Shown here: piece after piece, positions 47,430 to 59,200 of the stretch | Layout of the letters: every line of letters begins with the position of its first letter | Position numbering within the stretch: the first letter of the stretch is position 1 | Source of the DNA: Tolypeutes matacus | Taxonomy: Eukaryota > Chordata > Mammalia > Cingulata > Chlamyphoridae | Direction of reading: 5' to 3' | Assembly (NCBI GenBank): GCA_026826555.1 | Contig: JAKSZT010033425.1 | Coordinates: 1,279-65,278 of the forward strand | Length of the DNA stretch: 64,000 nucleotides | Notes under the pieces: model-generated | The model's input: only the letters and a program-made list of their open reading frames with translations | Database searches by the model: none | What the model was told of the DNA's origin: nothing | Made by a program: the position numbers and the translations under genes

Positions 47430-47585
47430 TCTTGCCCCACAAAATCTTTGCAAGGCAACTACTATTAATACCCCCATGTTTCCCTCAGAAAAACTGAGTC
47501 ATATAGAGATTAAGGAAATATCTTAAGTCATACTATTAGTAAGTGGTAGGGTTGGGTTCTCTAACCATGTCATCATAACCAGGGT
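47430..47585 (+). mobile_element. MIR element
   Basis: ATCTTTGCAAGGCAACTACTATTAATACCCCCATGTTTC, then AGAAAAACTGAGTCATATAG, then TATTAGTAAGTGGTAGGG, in the MIR order (ACTATTATTATCCCC..., AACTGAGGC, AGTAAGTGGCAG). Ancient and diverged. Confidence 0.65.
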
Positions 47586-47779
47586 GATATTCTGTTTACT
47601 AAGAACAGACTTAAATGCCCTCCTCATACCACTGTGCCATCAGATGGGTTCTCTTTTTTGGCCATTGCATGCTTTGTTTTAATATTAATATATGATTATA
47701 AAGTATCAGTTATACAAAACAGGTAATAAATACCTAACTGTTAATATTTGTTGAGGGTCTTTTGTTATAAAAGATCATT

Positions 47780-48170
47780 TTCCTTCATTGGGTAAATGGA
47801 TAAACATTTATATAATGAAATACAACTAAAATAAGAAAAAGAAAGTACTGTTGATGTATGGAACAAGTTGGATAAAACCAAAGGATTATTGTTGAGTGAA
47901 ACAATCTCAAAGGGTTTATATTATATGATTGTACTTAAATGGCATGATGAAAATTAGAAAACTATAGAGATGGAGAGATTAGTTATTGGCAAGGATTAGA
48001 TATGATCAAGGGTTTGACTTTAGAGGGGCAAACAGAGGAAGCATTTCTGGGTAATGAAACTGTTCTGTATTTGGTTGTGATGGTAGTTAAATGATTGCAC
48101 TCTTCTGTGAAGCTCACAGAACCATACACCAAAATAAGTAAATTTACTTTGTTAAGAGTCAGTCAAAAAA
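47780..48170 (+). mobile_element. Old LINE-1 3' end (L1M type)
   Basis: GGGTAAATGGATAAACATTT, CAAGTTGGATAAAACCAAAGG, TTGTTGAGTGAAACAATC, GGTAATGAAACTGTTCTGTA and ACAGAACCATACACCAAAATAAG follow the ORF2 end and 3' UTR of old LINE-1 elements. No coding capacity. Confidence 0.65.
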
Positions 48171-49300
48171 TACAAACAATTGAAACAAAATTGCATTTTT
48201 CCAGTTATCTTTTATGCCCATTCTTATATCCTCTTGGCCCATCCTTTTTGATGGCCTTTGATGCAGAACGAGCTGAGAAAATTATGTTCTGACAGTATCT
48301 TTCAACTGTATCTTGTAGTTCTTCTTAGTCTCCTAGGAATTCTGGGTCTTTGCATGTTGGCTGCTTACAAGGAAGAATGAATATCAGCCTGTTGAGAGTC
48401 AACAACCTTTGGGCAATTAATGGGAAATGAGAACAGCTAGAAAATTCTTCTTTCTCTATATCATGAATGGATACTTCCGAGGCTCATCCTGCCTGGCTCC
48501 TGAGAGGATCCTCTGCAGGAGTGAGCTCCAGGTGCTCATAGCACTAACCAGATCTATAACTCACCCTTGGCTTGATAGTCCCTCCTTTAATGTTTCAGTC
48601 CTCTCATTTTGCATTCATGTCTCTAGGAATAACTTCTCCAAGTGCACTAACAGTGCAAAGGCTGTTTTCTCATGTTCTACACTGAGAAAAGATAAGCTAA
48701 GAAAATAAATCATAAAAAAATCATATAAAATGCAATTGTGTCAATATATACTTTGGCAAGGTACAATATTCCATATCCATTACATTTGTATAGGGATAAC
48801 TCTCAACTGGATAACAGTGGCTGTCCATCACTGAGTGACTTTTGTCAATTTTTAACTTTGAAGGAACTTTGGCATAAAATTCCATTATTGCTTCATCCTC
48901 ACTTGTGTCTAAAGAGGTAATAAGAGCATATCCAAAGGGCATGGGTTTAATAAAGACAGTCAATGGTATCAACAAATTGCATCCTGATTGTGAGCTCTTA
49001 GAAGAGAAGGAGAAAAAAATCAGATTTTATAAAGTAATGTCTGAGGAAGAGTTGGATGAATTATATACTCTATCTCTATGAATTCAGTGGTGATATTTAT
49101 CCCTTGGTTGAAGCTCAGCAGATTAATATTTTATTTTTTAAATTATGTCCACAGAAGGAATGGGGACCCACAAATATTAGCTTGTACAATAGAGATTAAT
49201 CCTGTCATTGGGGTCAAATAACATATTCTGCTGTATTTTCCAAATCACATCCTCTCAAAGGTGATATTCAACATAATTAGTCATGATGGAAATACAATAG
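48171..49300. other. Mostly unassigned spacer
   Basis: No named repeat. An open frame on the minus strand is described separately at 48721-48975. Confidence 0.4.
48721..48975 (-). other. Orphan open frame, unidentified
   Basis: An 84-codon minus-strand frame. Stretches such as MPFGYALITSLDTSEDEAIM and DKSHSVMDSHCYPVESYPY look like ordinary globular protein and not like low complexity. No domain or motif recognised, no obvious splice sites, and no poly(A) tract nearby. It may be a decayed exon or chance. Confidence 0.2.
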
Positions 49301-49304
49301 AAAC

Positions 49305-49640
49305 TCTAATTATTGAATAGATATATACAAGAATATTAATGGTAGCATTATATATAATAGATATGCGGCTTAAAATAATGGAATTTTCAATCAATGATAA
49401 AATTAACAAATAAAGTGTGGTATATTCATGAAATGGGAGTATAAACAGCAGAGAAAAGGTGCAAATTATGTCTATATATTAACAATATAAATTACTTGCT
49501 TATATATAATATGGAATGAAAAAAGGCAACAAAATGCATACAACAATATGCTTTTATTTATCTAAAGTTCAAAGGAAGGCACAATTTATAGTCTGAAAGA
49601 AGTCAGCTAAACATGATTAGTGTAACGCATGAGTGCATGT
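49305..49640 (+). mobile_element. Old LINE-1 3' fragment (L1M type)
   Basis: AATGGTAGCATTATATATAATAG, TAAAGTGTGGTATATTCATG, TACAACAATATGCTTTTATTT and CTAAAGTTCAAAGGAAGGCAC follow the ORF2 end and early 3' UTR of old LINE-1 elements. Confidence 0.6.
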
Positions 49641-49689
49641 CACAATCACCCATCCTAAGGTCATGGATACAGGAAGCAAAATTTTGTTA

Positions 49690-50025
49690 GTGGATCACTA
49701 GGGATAATGGTTAGTGGTGCCAGTCCTACTTCCATTCCTTGATTCCTGAACCTGTGCCTATGGAGTAACAGCGCCACATATTGGATGCTGATTTAGAACC
49801 AATACAGACCCCAGAGGAATATTGTCCATCTCTGCAAGGTGTTGCCATCATATAGGTGCCCTAACTGAGTCTTCAAAGGCCATTTCATTGTTCTAACAAT
49901 CCCATGTCTTCAAGATGATGGGGTACTACTGAATTCCTTGAGTATGGGCTCACTGTAACATTTTATTTGCTGTGAAATGAGTTCTTTGATTAGAAGCAAT
50001 TCCATGTAGAATTATAATTCTGACA
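49690..50025 (-). mobile_element. Endogenous retrovirus fragment, ERV-L-like integrase
   Basis: A fossil piece of a retroviral pol gene on the minus strand. A minus-strand reading shows the landmarks of an integrase catalytic core of ERV-L type, including a F-H-S-K segment and a P-H-H-L-E-D-M-G-L-L-E segment near 49,900. The frame is broken by stops and no other viral gene or long terminal repeat was recognised nearby. It is an inert remnant, and only these landmarks support the call. Confidence 0.55.
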
Positions 50026-50037
50026 TATATAATGTAA

Positions 50038-50075
50038 ATGTGTGTGTGTGTGTATATATATATAATGTATATATC
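50038..50075. repeat. (TG)n(TA)n microsatellite
   Basis: A TG dinucleotide run passes into a TA run, next to the retroviral fragment. Confidence 0.85.
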
Positions 50076-50119
50076 ATGGTATTGTAGAACTAGCTCATGT
50101 GACTGTGACTGTGGGTATG

Positions 50120-50476
50120 TGCAAGTCAGAATTCTGTAGGGCAAGCTGCAAGCTGGGAATGCTAATGACTGTTTTTAATGAATTCCCTGGGGGAAAACAG
50201 GCTTGCTGAAGGAGAGATGGAAATTCTTTCTGACTACTGAAATCATCAGTTCTCTCCCCTAATGGCTTCAATTGATTGGATGTGATTCCATTCCTCACAT
50301 CCTTCTTGTTGAAGGCAATCTCATTAGCTGACTATAGATATAATCAGCCATAGATGCCTCAGTTTTATGATGGTTTAAATTCATGAAATATTTTCACAGT
50401 AACAATCAGGACAGTGCTTGCTTGACATAAAAACTGGACATCATAACTTAGCCAAGCTGACACATGAACTCAAGCA
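50120..50476 (+). repeat. Dispersed repeat family R1, copy 3
   Basis: GGGCAAGCTGCAAGCTGGGAA, ATGGAAATTCTTTCTGACTAC, TGATTGGATGTGATTCC, ATATAATCAGCCATAGATG, CAGGACAGTGCTTGCTTGAC and AGCTGACACATGAACTCAAGC, in the family order. The head present in copy 2 is missing. Confidence 0.68.
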
Positions 50477-50489
50477 TCATATATATGCA

Positions 50490-50915
50490 TGTATACTGCC
50501 TTCTCTTTATCCAGTCATCTGATGATGGGCGCTTAGGTTGCTTTCAATTTTTGACTGTTGTGAATAATGATGCTCTGAACATCACTGTGAAAATATCTGT
50601 AATAGTAACTGATTTCAATTTCTTGGTGGATATACATATAAGTGGGGTGGCCAAGATATGTGGTAATTCTATACCTAACTTTCTGAGCAAATGCCAAAAC
50701 CACATTTATCGTTCCATTTTACATTCCTAACAACAATGAATGAGTGTTATTTGTGCTCATTCTCTCCAGTACTTGTTATTTTACATTTTTAAAAATAACC
50801 ATTTTCTTCGGTATATAATTCCCTTTCTATTTTTGAATTGCATTTCCTTAATGCCTATGATATAGGGCATGTTTTCATGTGCTTATTGTTCATTTGTAGA
50901 TTGCACTACTTTTTC
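50490..50915 (-). mobile_element. Old LINE-1 ORF2 C-terminal piece, reversed
   Basis: GATGGGCGCTTAGGTTGCTTTC, TGATGCTCTGAACATCACTG, TTCCATTTTACATTCCTAAC and GGGCATGTTTTCATGTGCTTA are the reverse of the ORF2 end and 3' UTR junction. It is older than the LINE-1 that follows. 50916-51085 is AT-rich and contains no recognisable element. Confidence 0.65.
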
Positions 50916-51091
50916 TTTTTAACTTTATTTTTTATTAAATTTATTTTGTACATTTAATAATTGAAAATATAAACAATTAAAAACTAAAGAGAAAACACAT
51001 TTGAATAAAAATACCCAATTCCCAATTAAATGTACTAGATACATATAATTTTCCTTTTGATTCACACACTATGTTACACAATATATTTGGT

Positions 51092-51556
51092 TCATATTAA
51101 TGCCATCATACAGTATTTGTCCTTTTGTGTAGGGCTTGCTTCACTCAACATAATATCCTCCAGGTTCATCCGTGTTGTCATATGCTTTACAACTTCATTT
51201 CTTCTTACAGGTGGATAATATTCCAACATGTGAATAAACCACAGTTTTTTTATCCATTCATCTTTTGATGGACACCTGGGTTGTTTCCAACTTTTGGCAA
51301 ACATGAATAATGCTGCTATGAACACTGATGTGCAGATTTCTGTTCGTGTCACTTCTCTCAGTTCTTCTGGGTATATGCCCAGTAACGGTATTGCAGGGTC
51401 ACGTAGCAAGTTTATATTCAACTTCTTTAGGAACTGCCAAACAGTCCTCCACAGTGGCTGTACTATTCTGCATTCCCACCAACAGTTTATAAGATATTTT
51501 ATTCTTCCAATCCATGAACATAGAATGTCTTTCTGTTCCATTCCAATGAATTTCAT
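51092..51556 (-). pseudogene. LINE-1 ORF2 C-terminal domain, open for 154 codons
   Basis: The longest single open frame of any LINE-1 protein here. It reads MKFIGMEQKDILCSWIGRI early, then CWWECRIVQPLWRTVWQF, a cysteine-containing part of the C-terminal domain, a C-S-V-F-I-A-A-L-F segment, and ends KYCMMALI before the stop. It corresponds to the last seventh of ORF2, beyond the reverse transcriptase, and has a Met only by chance. The upstream ORF2 is disrupted, so no functional protein is expected. Confidence 0.8.
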
Positions 51557-54029
51557 TGCTCTGTATGTCTATCCCTGTGTCAGTATCATGCTGGTTTGAT
51601 TACAAAATTTGATTTCCTTACAAGTGTATAGAAGCATCACTAATTTTTGTGTATAGATCTTGTTACCCCTCCAACTTTGTTGAATTTGTTAATTTGCTCC
51701 ATAAGCTTTGTTGCAGGTTTTCCAGGATTTTCTGCATATAAGATCAATTCATTTGTAAATAGGAAATATTTTACTTCTTCCTTTCCAATTTGAATGCCTT
51801 TTATGTCATTTTTGCCTAATTGTTTTGGCTAGGATGTCCAGTACAATGTTAAATAGCAGTGGTGACAGTAGGTGTCTTTGTCTTGTCTTGTTCTAGGGAG
51901 AACTTTTCAGGCTTTTACAATTTAGTATGATGTTAGCTGTGTATTTTTCATATAAGCTCTTTTTCATGATGTGGTAATTTCCTACATTAGTGGATTTCTA
52001 AGTGTTTTTATCAAGAAGGTTGCTGGATTTTGTCAAACATTCTTCCATGTGTTCTATTAACAGGATGCATTACATTAAATTATTTTCTTATGTTTTAATG
52101 ATTTTGCATACTTTTGATAAATCCTATTTGTACATAGTATATACTTCTTTCAGTGTGCTAATGGATTCAGTTTGCTGGAATTTTGTTGAGCATTTTAGCA
52201 TCTATATTCATAAGGGATGTTGGTCTGTACTTTTTTTATGGTGTCATTACCTGACATTGGTAATAAATTTATGCTGTATTCATAGAATGATTTAGGGAGT
52301 TGACCATATCTTTTTATTTTGGGGAGGAATTTGAGAAAGATAGTTGCTAATGATTTTTGGATCATTCAGAAAAATTAATCAGTGAAGCCATGTGGTTTTG
52401 TTTTTTGTTGTTGTTATTGAGGGGATTTACTTATTGATTCTGTCTCTTTAATTGTTATTGATTTGTTGAGACAGTCTAATATTATTGAATCAGTGTAGGT
52501 GTTTTTATATTTTTAAATTTATATTTTATACTTTTATATTTTGTATTTTTATATTATACATGTTTGTATTTTATATTTATATATTTTTAATTTTTATATT
52601 ATTGAAATTTTTCCATTTCATGTAGGTTTTCTAATATGTTGGCATACAATTTTCATAGTATCCACTTACATACCTGTTTATTTCTGTGGGACCATTATGA
52701 ATGCCCCCCATTTCATTTCTTGTTTTAGTTATTTGTGTCTTGTCTCTTTTTTCCTTTGTTAGTCTAAGTAAAGTCTTTTTAATTTTATTGATCCTTTCGT
52801 ATAATCAGTTTGGCTTTATTGATTCTATGCTTTCTTTTCCTATTCCCTATTTCATTTATCTTTTATATGACTTTGTTATTGCCTTCCTTCTGTTTATTTT
52901 GGATTTAGTTTGCTCTAATTCTTCCTGGAGTAAGGTTAGGGATCTGATTTGAGATACCACTTCTTTATTCTATGAATTTAGAACTATAGATTTCCCTCTC
53001 AGGATTGCCTTCACTGTAATCTGTAAGTTTTGGTATGCCATTCTTTCATTTTCATTCACCTGAAGATATTTTCTAATTTCTTTTTAGATTTCTTCTTTGA
53101 CCCATTGGTTGCTTAAGAGTGTTGTGTAATAGCCACTTATTTGTGACTCTTACAGATCTCTCTCTGCTATTGATTTCTAGCTTCCTTCCATTGTGGTCAG
53201 ATAAGATTCATTGTGTGATTTCAATATCTATAAATTTGTTGAGACTTGTTTTATATATTCTTGGTATAACCTTGGGAATGATCCATTGGTACAAGAGAGA
53301 AATGTGATTCTGCTGTTTTTGTGTAAACTTTTCTGTATATTTCTGTTAGATATAGTTGTTTCATCATTTCATTCAAGTCTTCTATTTTTTCATTAGCTTC
53401 TGTCCAGATATTCTATTCATTTCTGAAAGTGTTTTTATTCATTATTGAAAGTGGTGTATTGAATTCTCCTACTATGACTGCAGAACTATCCACTTCTCCT
53501 TTCAAATCTGTCAATATTTTCTTCATATCTTTTTGAGCTCTACTCTTATCTGCCCATGTGTTCAGAATTTTATTGTTGCTATTTTTCAATTGACTACGTT
53601 GTGTCTATGCCCTTTGCTGCTTTTCTGCTTGTAACAGGTTTTGATTTAAAGTATATTTCATTTGATATTGGTATAACTACACCAGGTCTTTTCTGCTACT
53701 ATACCCACTGATTTTTTATCCTTTCACTTTTAACCCACTTGTGTCTTTGAATTTATTTTGAGTCTCATGTAAGCAGCATAGATTTGGTTTCTGCTTTCTT
53801 TATTCATTCTGTCAATATCTGCCTTTTGACGAGATAATTTAATCTGTTTATATTTAAAGTAACTGCAGATATTGCAACTTTTCTATAGCCTTCCTACCCC
53901 TACCTTTGTTTTACTTGCTAAAAATTACATCTTTATACATTGTACATAGATATATTATTACTTTTCATACATTTGCATTTTAGAACTTATAAGGTATAAA
54001 ATGTGGAGATATAGCCAAACAGTTGAGTG

Positions 54030-54440
54030 CAATAATTGCTTCCAATTTTTCAATTACCCAGTTACTAGATGCTAAAACAAATATCACACAATTGGTTGAA
54101 ATTTATTGCCTTGTGGTTTCAGAGGATAGAAATAGTCTTGCTTTCTTAAAGTCCAGTATCTTTTGTCTAGCTGGCAAACTTTGAGGTTCCTTGGATTTTT
54201 CATCAAATGGCAATGAACATATTGATGTCTTCTCTTTTCTCTTCTGGGTTCCATTTTCTTCTACCTTCTTGCTGCCCTTTTTGGATTTCCTTTCCATTTG
54301 ACTTTCACTCTGCTTTAAAGGACTCTAGTGTTCTGAATTAAAGCCCATTCTGATTCAGATGGGCCACACTTTAACGTGAAGCTGCAACATGAGGAGATCT
54401 TACAGAATGGGCAAATCACACCAGAAAGGATACCAAGACA
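54030..54440 (+). repeat. Dispersed repeat family R2, copy 5
   Basis: ACTAGATGCTAAAACAAATATCAC head, GAAATTTATTGCCTTGTGG, ATGGCAATGAACATATTGATG, AAGCCCATTCTGATTCAGATG, GGGCCACACTTTAACGTGAAG, in order. The 3' end is more diverged. Inserted in the reverse LINE-1 of 51090-55900. Confidence 0.6.
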
Positions 54441-55900
54441 AAGAGTCTAAACTGTTGTATACAATTAAATCCATAACGGTTATCTTTACTGAAGATCTTT
54501 ATTTATTTATGATACTTTGAACCTCTGTCTATTTTCTGTTGGTTTCAGTCCAAAAATTACCTTTATCCTCACTTGTAGGGCAGATCTAGTGGTGATGAAC
54601 TTTCAGGTTTTGTTTACCTGGAATGTCTTCATTTCTCCTTGATTTTTGAAAAACAGACTTATGAGATAAAAAATCCTTGGCTGGTGCTTATTTTCTATCA
54701 GTTCTTTGAATATTAGCTCCACTGCCTTCTTGCCTCCATAGATTCTGATGAGAAAGCAGAGCATTATCTTATTGGGGCACCATTACATAGACAGTTTGCT
54801 ATTCTCTTACAGCATTCAGAAATCTTTACTTGTTCTTGGCATAAAACAATTTGATTATATTGTATTTTGGCAGGTTTTTTTTTTTTCAGATTTAACATGT
54901 TTGGATTCCATTGAGATTATTGAATGTGTATATTAATTAATTTAATTTGTGAAGTTTTTCAGGATTATTTGTTTGGATATTCCTTCTTTCCATTTTTCTT
55001 AGTCATCTCCATCTGAGACTCCCATAATACTTTTATTGGTATGCATAATGTTGTCCCACAGATCTCTTAAGCTCTGCTCACATTTTTTTCATTCTTTTTT
55101 CTTTCTGTTCCTCAGCCTATATCATTTTGTTTTTCTTATCTTTGAGTTTATGGATTCTTTTTGCCAGTGCTAATCTGCTCTTGAAAGCATCTAAGGCATA
55201 TTTTCTTTTAGATAATGTGATCTTTTGGTAGAATATTTCTGTTTGGTTCATTTATTTTTTTTTAATGTCTATATTTTATTGAAATCTCACTTTCACTCAT
55301 TGTTTCACTTATATTCTTTACTTTTTATCTGTGTTTGAAGATTTTTTTTTTAAGTCTTTGTATGCTGTATCCAAAATCTTTTCTTTGGTTTTGGTTTCAT
55401 AAATTTTACCTTGGTCCTTTAGATGGGGCTTCATTCTCTGTTTCTTTGTTTGTCTTATGATTCTTTGTTGCATACTGCACATTATAAAATTTTCATGTGT
55501 TGTCTCTGGGATTTAGTCCCTGAGGAGTTTATTCCTTAAATTGGTATCCAACTAGAACTATAACAGAGATTTCCTTGAGTACCAGAAGCTAATAATATGT
55601 AAATATAATCTTTCACAGTCTTTGTAAATATCCTCCAAGTTGGCTCATGCTCTCCTTCAGAGTCTAGAACTTCTACCAAGGAGATGAGACTGAGATGAAA
55701 GTATGGGGTCCTTGCTGCCTTTTCTGTGCCTGTGTATTTCCATTGGCATACACTCATAGCTTTAAAAATTCCCCAACTTACAGGGATCTGAATTACTTCT
55801 CTACTGCCTATGAAATAGACTCTCCCTACATCCTGGGTTCCTTAATGTATATCTTAAAGCCAGTTATCCTTTGTTCCATGCAACCATGACTTGCTTGTTT

Positions 55901-56334
55901 CTTAAACTGCTTTAGCTGTGAATAAGCTGATTCTACCTGCAGGGCAATTCTTGGTGAGTGAGCCTGACACAAATGCTCTTGCTAAATCTTTCAAACTGCC
56001 ACCCATGGAATGGCACTGAAATATAGGCAACCCAATAAGTGTGTAAGGTTTAATGTCCTCTCTCCAAAACACAGCCAGGGAAACACAATTAAAGCATAGG
56101 CCAGTGCCACACTGCACTACAGAGTGATTTGTGGAAGGGCCAGCAATGGCACTACAACCTTCTCCTGTTTTGTAGTTGTTATTTTCTAACTCATCACTCA
56201 CCCAGTTACTACAACCTTTTGTTCTTTTCTCAAGTTTTGGATAGATGACTGTAAGTTTTTCTAGTTGTTAAATATACTGACATCATACATTGCCATCCTG
56301 TTCAAACAGCAGAAGTGTTTGAGGTTTTTTTTTT
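55901..56334. other. Unassigned spacer
   Basis: No gene or named repeat recognised. A poly(T) run ends it at about 56325-56341. Confidence 0.45.
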
Positions 56335-56339
56335 TTTTT

Positions 56340-56680
56340 TTAACAGGGTTTTGTAAGTGGAAATAAGAGCATGAAAATGAGGAGAAAAATATGAGTCTCA
56401 CTAAGTTTTGAAACCTAAGTAACATGCAATTTCCAGATTTCTAAGAAAAAAAGTTGCATTTAAACAGTGTTTATTAGGGGAGATAATGTCATAGAAGTGA
56501 GTGAAACATGCATTTCACCCAATATTTAAACTAAATAACATGTGATTTATGGCTTTTCAAGAGAATGTTTCATTTAAATAGTGACATGTAAGTGAGCATA
56601 AGTGCATAGAGGAGAGTGAAACAGTATTTCACTCAATTTTCCAAACAAAGTAACATTTGTGATAGAGTGATTTTTAAAAA
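56340..56680. repeat. Degenerate tandem repeat, about 114-bp period, three units
   Basis: Units begin at about 56340, 56453 and 56567. Units 2 and 3 both start GTT(G/T)CATTTAAA.AGTG, and all three share AGT(G/C)...AACA-type and TAACAT-type words and a GTGAAAC.. block in the middle. The spacing from unit 2 to unit 3 is exactly 114 bases. Substitutions are frequent, so it is an old duplication. No known satellite recognised. Confidence 0.6.
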
Positions 56681-58450
56681 TTTTTTGCCTTTAAGCAATG
56701 TTTTATATCTGAAGAGGTTCTATTTATTTATTTTTCCTTCCATTGCTTGTGTTTTATTTCTAAAGTCTAAGAAACCATTGCCTACCACAAAGTCTGGAAA
56801 AAGCTTCAATATATTTTCTTCTAGGAGTTTTATGGTCTTAGCTCTCATTTTTGGTCTTTGATCCATTTTGAGTTAATTTTGTATAAGGTGTGAGGTAGAG
56901 GTACTCTTTCATTCTTTTGGATATGGATATCCATGTCTCCCAGCACCATTTGTTGAAGAGACTTTTCTGTCCCATTTGTGTAGACTTGGCAGCCATGTCA
57001 AATATCAATTGACCAAGGTCATGAAGGTCCATTTCTGAGCTCTTAATTTGATTCCACTAGTGACTATATATTTCTTTATGCCAGTACCATGCCTTTATCA
57101 CCACTGTAATTGTGAAATATGCTTTAAAGTCAAAAAGTGTGAGTCCTCCAACTTCATTCTTCTTTTTCAAGGTAATTTTTGGTAATTTGTGACCTCTTAC
57201 CCTTCCAAATAAGTTTGATAAAATGATCTTTCTGCTTTTGCAAAGTCAGCTATTGGAATTTTGATTGAGATTGCATTGAATTGAATTTGGGTAGAATTGA
57301 CATAGTAACAATATTTAGTCTATTTATTAGGTCTTTTATATTTCATTAAGAAATATTTTATAGTTTTATGTGTACAGATCTTTTACATCCTTGTTTAGCT
57401 TTTTTCCTAGATGTTTGATTCTTTTCATTGCTACTGTAAATAGAAGTTTTCTTGATTTCATCCTCAGATTACTCATTACTAACTTATAGAAATACTACTG
57501 ATTTTTGTATCTTGCCACTTTCTGAACTTGTTTATTAGCTCTAGTAGCTTTGTTTTACATTTTCCAGGGCTTTCTATATATAGAATTATGTCACCTGCAA
57601 ATAGTGAAATTTTACTTCTCCCTTTGCAATTTGGATATCATTTATTTCTTTTTCTTGCTTGTTATATCTAGAACGTCTAGCCCAATGTTAAATAACAGCG
57701 GTGACATTGGGCATCCTTGTCTTGTTCTAAATCTTAGCAGTAAAACTTTCAGTTTTTCACCATTGAATATGATATTACTTGAGTCTTTTTCATAGATAAC
57801 CTTAATCAGGTTGAGGAACTTCCCTTCTATTCCTTTCTTTTGAGGTATTTTTATCAATATAGGATGCTGGATTTTTCATATAACTTCTTTGCATCAAATG
57901 AGATGCCCATGTAATTGTTATCTTTTGATTTGTTAATTTTGTGTATTGCATTAATTTATTTTCTTGTGTTTATCCACCCTTGCATGCTGGGATAAATTCC
58001 ACTTGGTTATGGTGTATAACTTTTTTGATGTGTTTTTGGATTTGATTTGAAAGTATTCTGTTGGGGATTTCTACATCTGTAGTCATTAGAGATATTGGTC
58101 TGGAATTTTCTTTTATTGTAGTATCTTCATATAGCTCTAGTATTAATGCAATATGGTCTTCATAGAATGCATTACATAGTGTACCATTTTTTTAATGTTT
58201 GGGTAGAGTTTCATGAAGATTGGTATTAATTCTTGGAGTGATTGTTAGAATTCATCTGTGAAGCCATATTTTCCTGGGCATTTCTTCATTGGGAAGTTTT
58301 TGAGGAATTGTTCAAACTCTTAACTTTTAATTGATCTGTTGTGGTCTTTTATTTTTTCTACAATAAGTGGAGGTTTTTCATGTGTTTCTTGGAATTTGCC
58401 CTTGTTTTTATTCAATACTAGTTTCTTTGCAGGAAACCATTCACTGTACT
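56681..58450 (-). mobile_element. LINE-1 ORF2 body, reverse orientation
   Basis: Minus-strand frames 57032-56838 (with FDMAAKSTQMGQKSLFNKWC) and 57857-57642 (with GEKLKVLLLRFRTRQGCPMS and PLLFNIGLDVLD) are the linker and reverse-transcriptase regions of LINE-1 ORF2. The region continues to about 58450 with diverged ORF2 sequence. The RQGCP motif is a fixed part of LINE-1 reverse transcriptase. There are many stops, so it is not functional. Confidence 0.75.
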
Positions 58451-58894
58451 TCAGAATTCTGATAATGTAGATTCTGACATTTTATTTTATTTTATTGATA
58501 TTTCTGTGCCAGGACAGGCAACTGAATCTCTTTAAATGTATTACTTTCTGTGACATATGTATCTGAACCTAATTGTGCTTTTATTTATATTCAACATTTA
58601 GTAAAAATAAAAATAATAAAATAAAAAATAGCATAAAATCCTTTCAAATATGTAAGAATGAATTGATGAAAACTGTACACATTTTATGCATGAGCACTAT
58701 AAATTAGTGAAAAATTAAAGAAGACCTAAATATGGAGAGATTGATCTAATTCATATAAAAGAAAATTCTACATTGTAAGTTATTGATTCTTATGAACCTA
58801 TCTACTCAATCTAATGAATTATGAATAAAAATGCCTATAATTTTCTTTGTGTGTATGGATTTCTAATTTCTAAAAATGAGTTCTTCTTAAAATT
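58451..58894. other. AT-rich spacer, nothing recognised
   Basis: No gene or named repeat recognised. Confidence 0.5.
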
Positions 58895-59200
58895 TATCTA
58901 GGAAAGCCAGTGATCAGAAAAATCTATGGCAAATTTGAAGAATAATATTTTTGGATAATTTACACTAACAGAATTCATGATATCTACAGAGCAACAGTAA
59001 TTAAGCCAAATGGTATTGGTGAAATGACTGATAAAGAGACCAATAGAACAGAAGAGAGAATACATATATAGACACACATAATTCAAAGTAGAAAAGAATG
59101 GTCCTTTAGATAAAAGTGACTGGAAGAATTTGATACCTGTTTTGAAAAAAAAAAAAGAAGTTTCCAAACTTCTCAAATTCTTAACCATTAATATGAGGTG
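58895..59200 (+). mobile_element. LINE-1 ORF2 scrap
   Basis: ATCTACAGAGCAACAGTAATTAAG, AAGAGACCAATAGAACAGAAG, AATGGTCCTTTAGATAAAAGTG follow the post-reverse-transcriptase part of ORF2 (the ...TYSNQDSVVLAKR-like and FNKW segments at DNA level). Diverged. Confidence 0.5.

Larger units (their letters stand above)
51090..55900 (-). mobile_element. LINE-1, about 4.8 kb, reverse orientation, with R2 insertion
   Basis: A long minus-strand LINE-1. The 3' end of ORF2 lies at 51092-51556, reverse-transcriptase and linker segments run rightward, the endonuclease-coding region reaches about 53960 (AAAGTAACTGCAG near 53858, TGTAAGCAGCATAGATTTGG near 53768), and 54480-55900 follows the 5' part (ORF1/5' UTR-type words such as TTCAGAAATCTTTACTTG, TGTCCCACAGATCTCTTAAG, TTGGTAGAATATTTCTGTTTGG). 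A family R2 repeat interrupts at 54030-54440. No open frame extends beyond about 150 codons, so it is inactive. No 3' UTR modules A or B precede it on the left, so the lineage is probably older than the copies at the window's left end. Confidence 0.75.
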
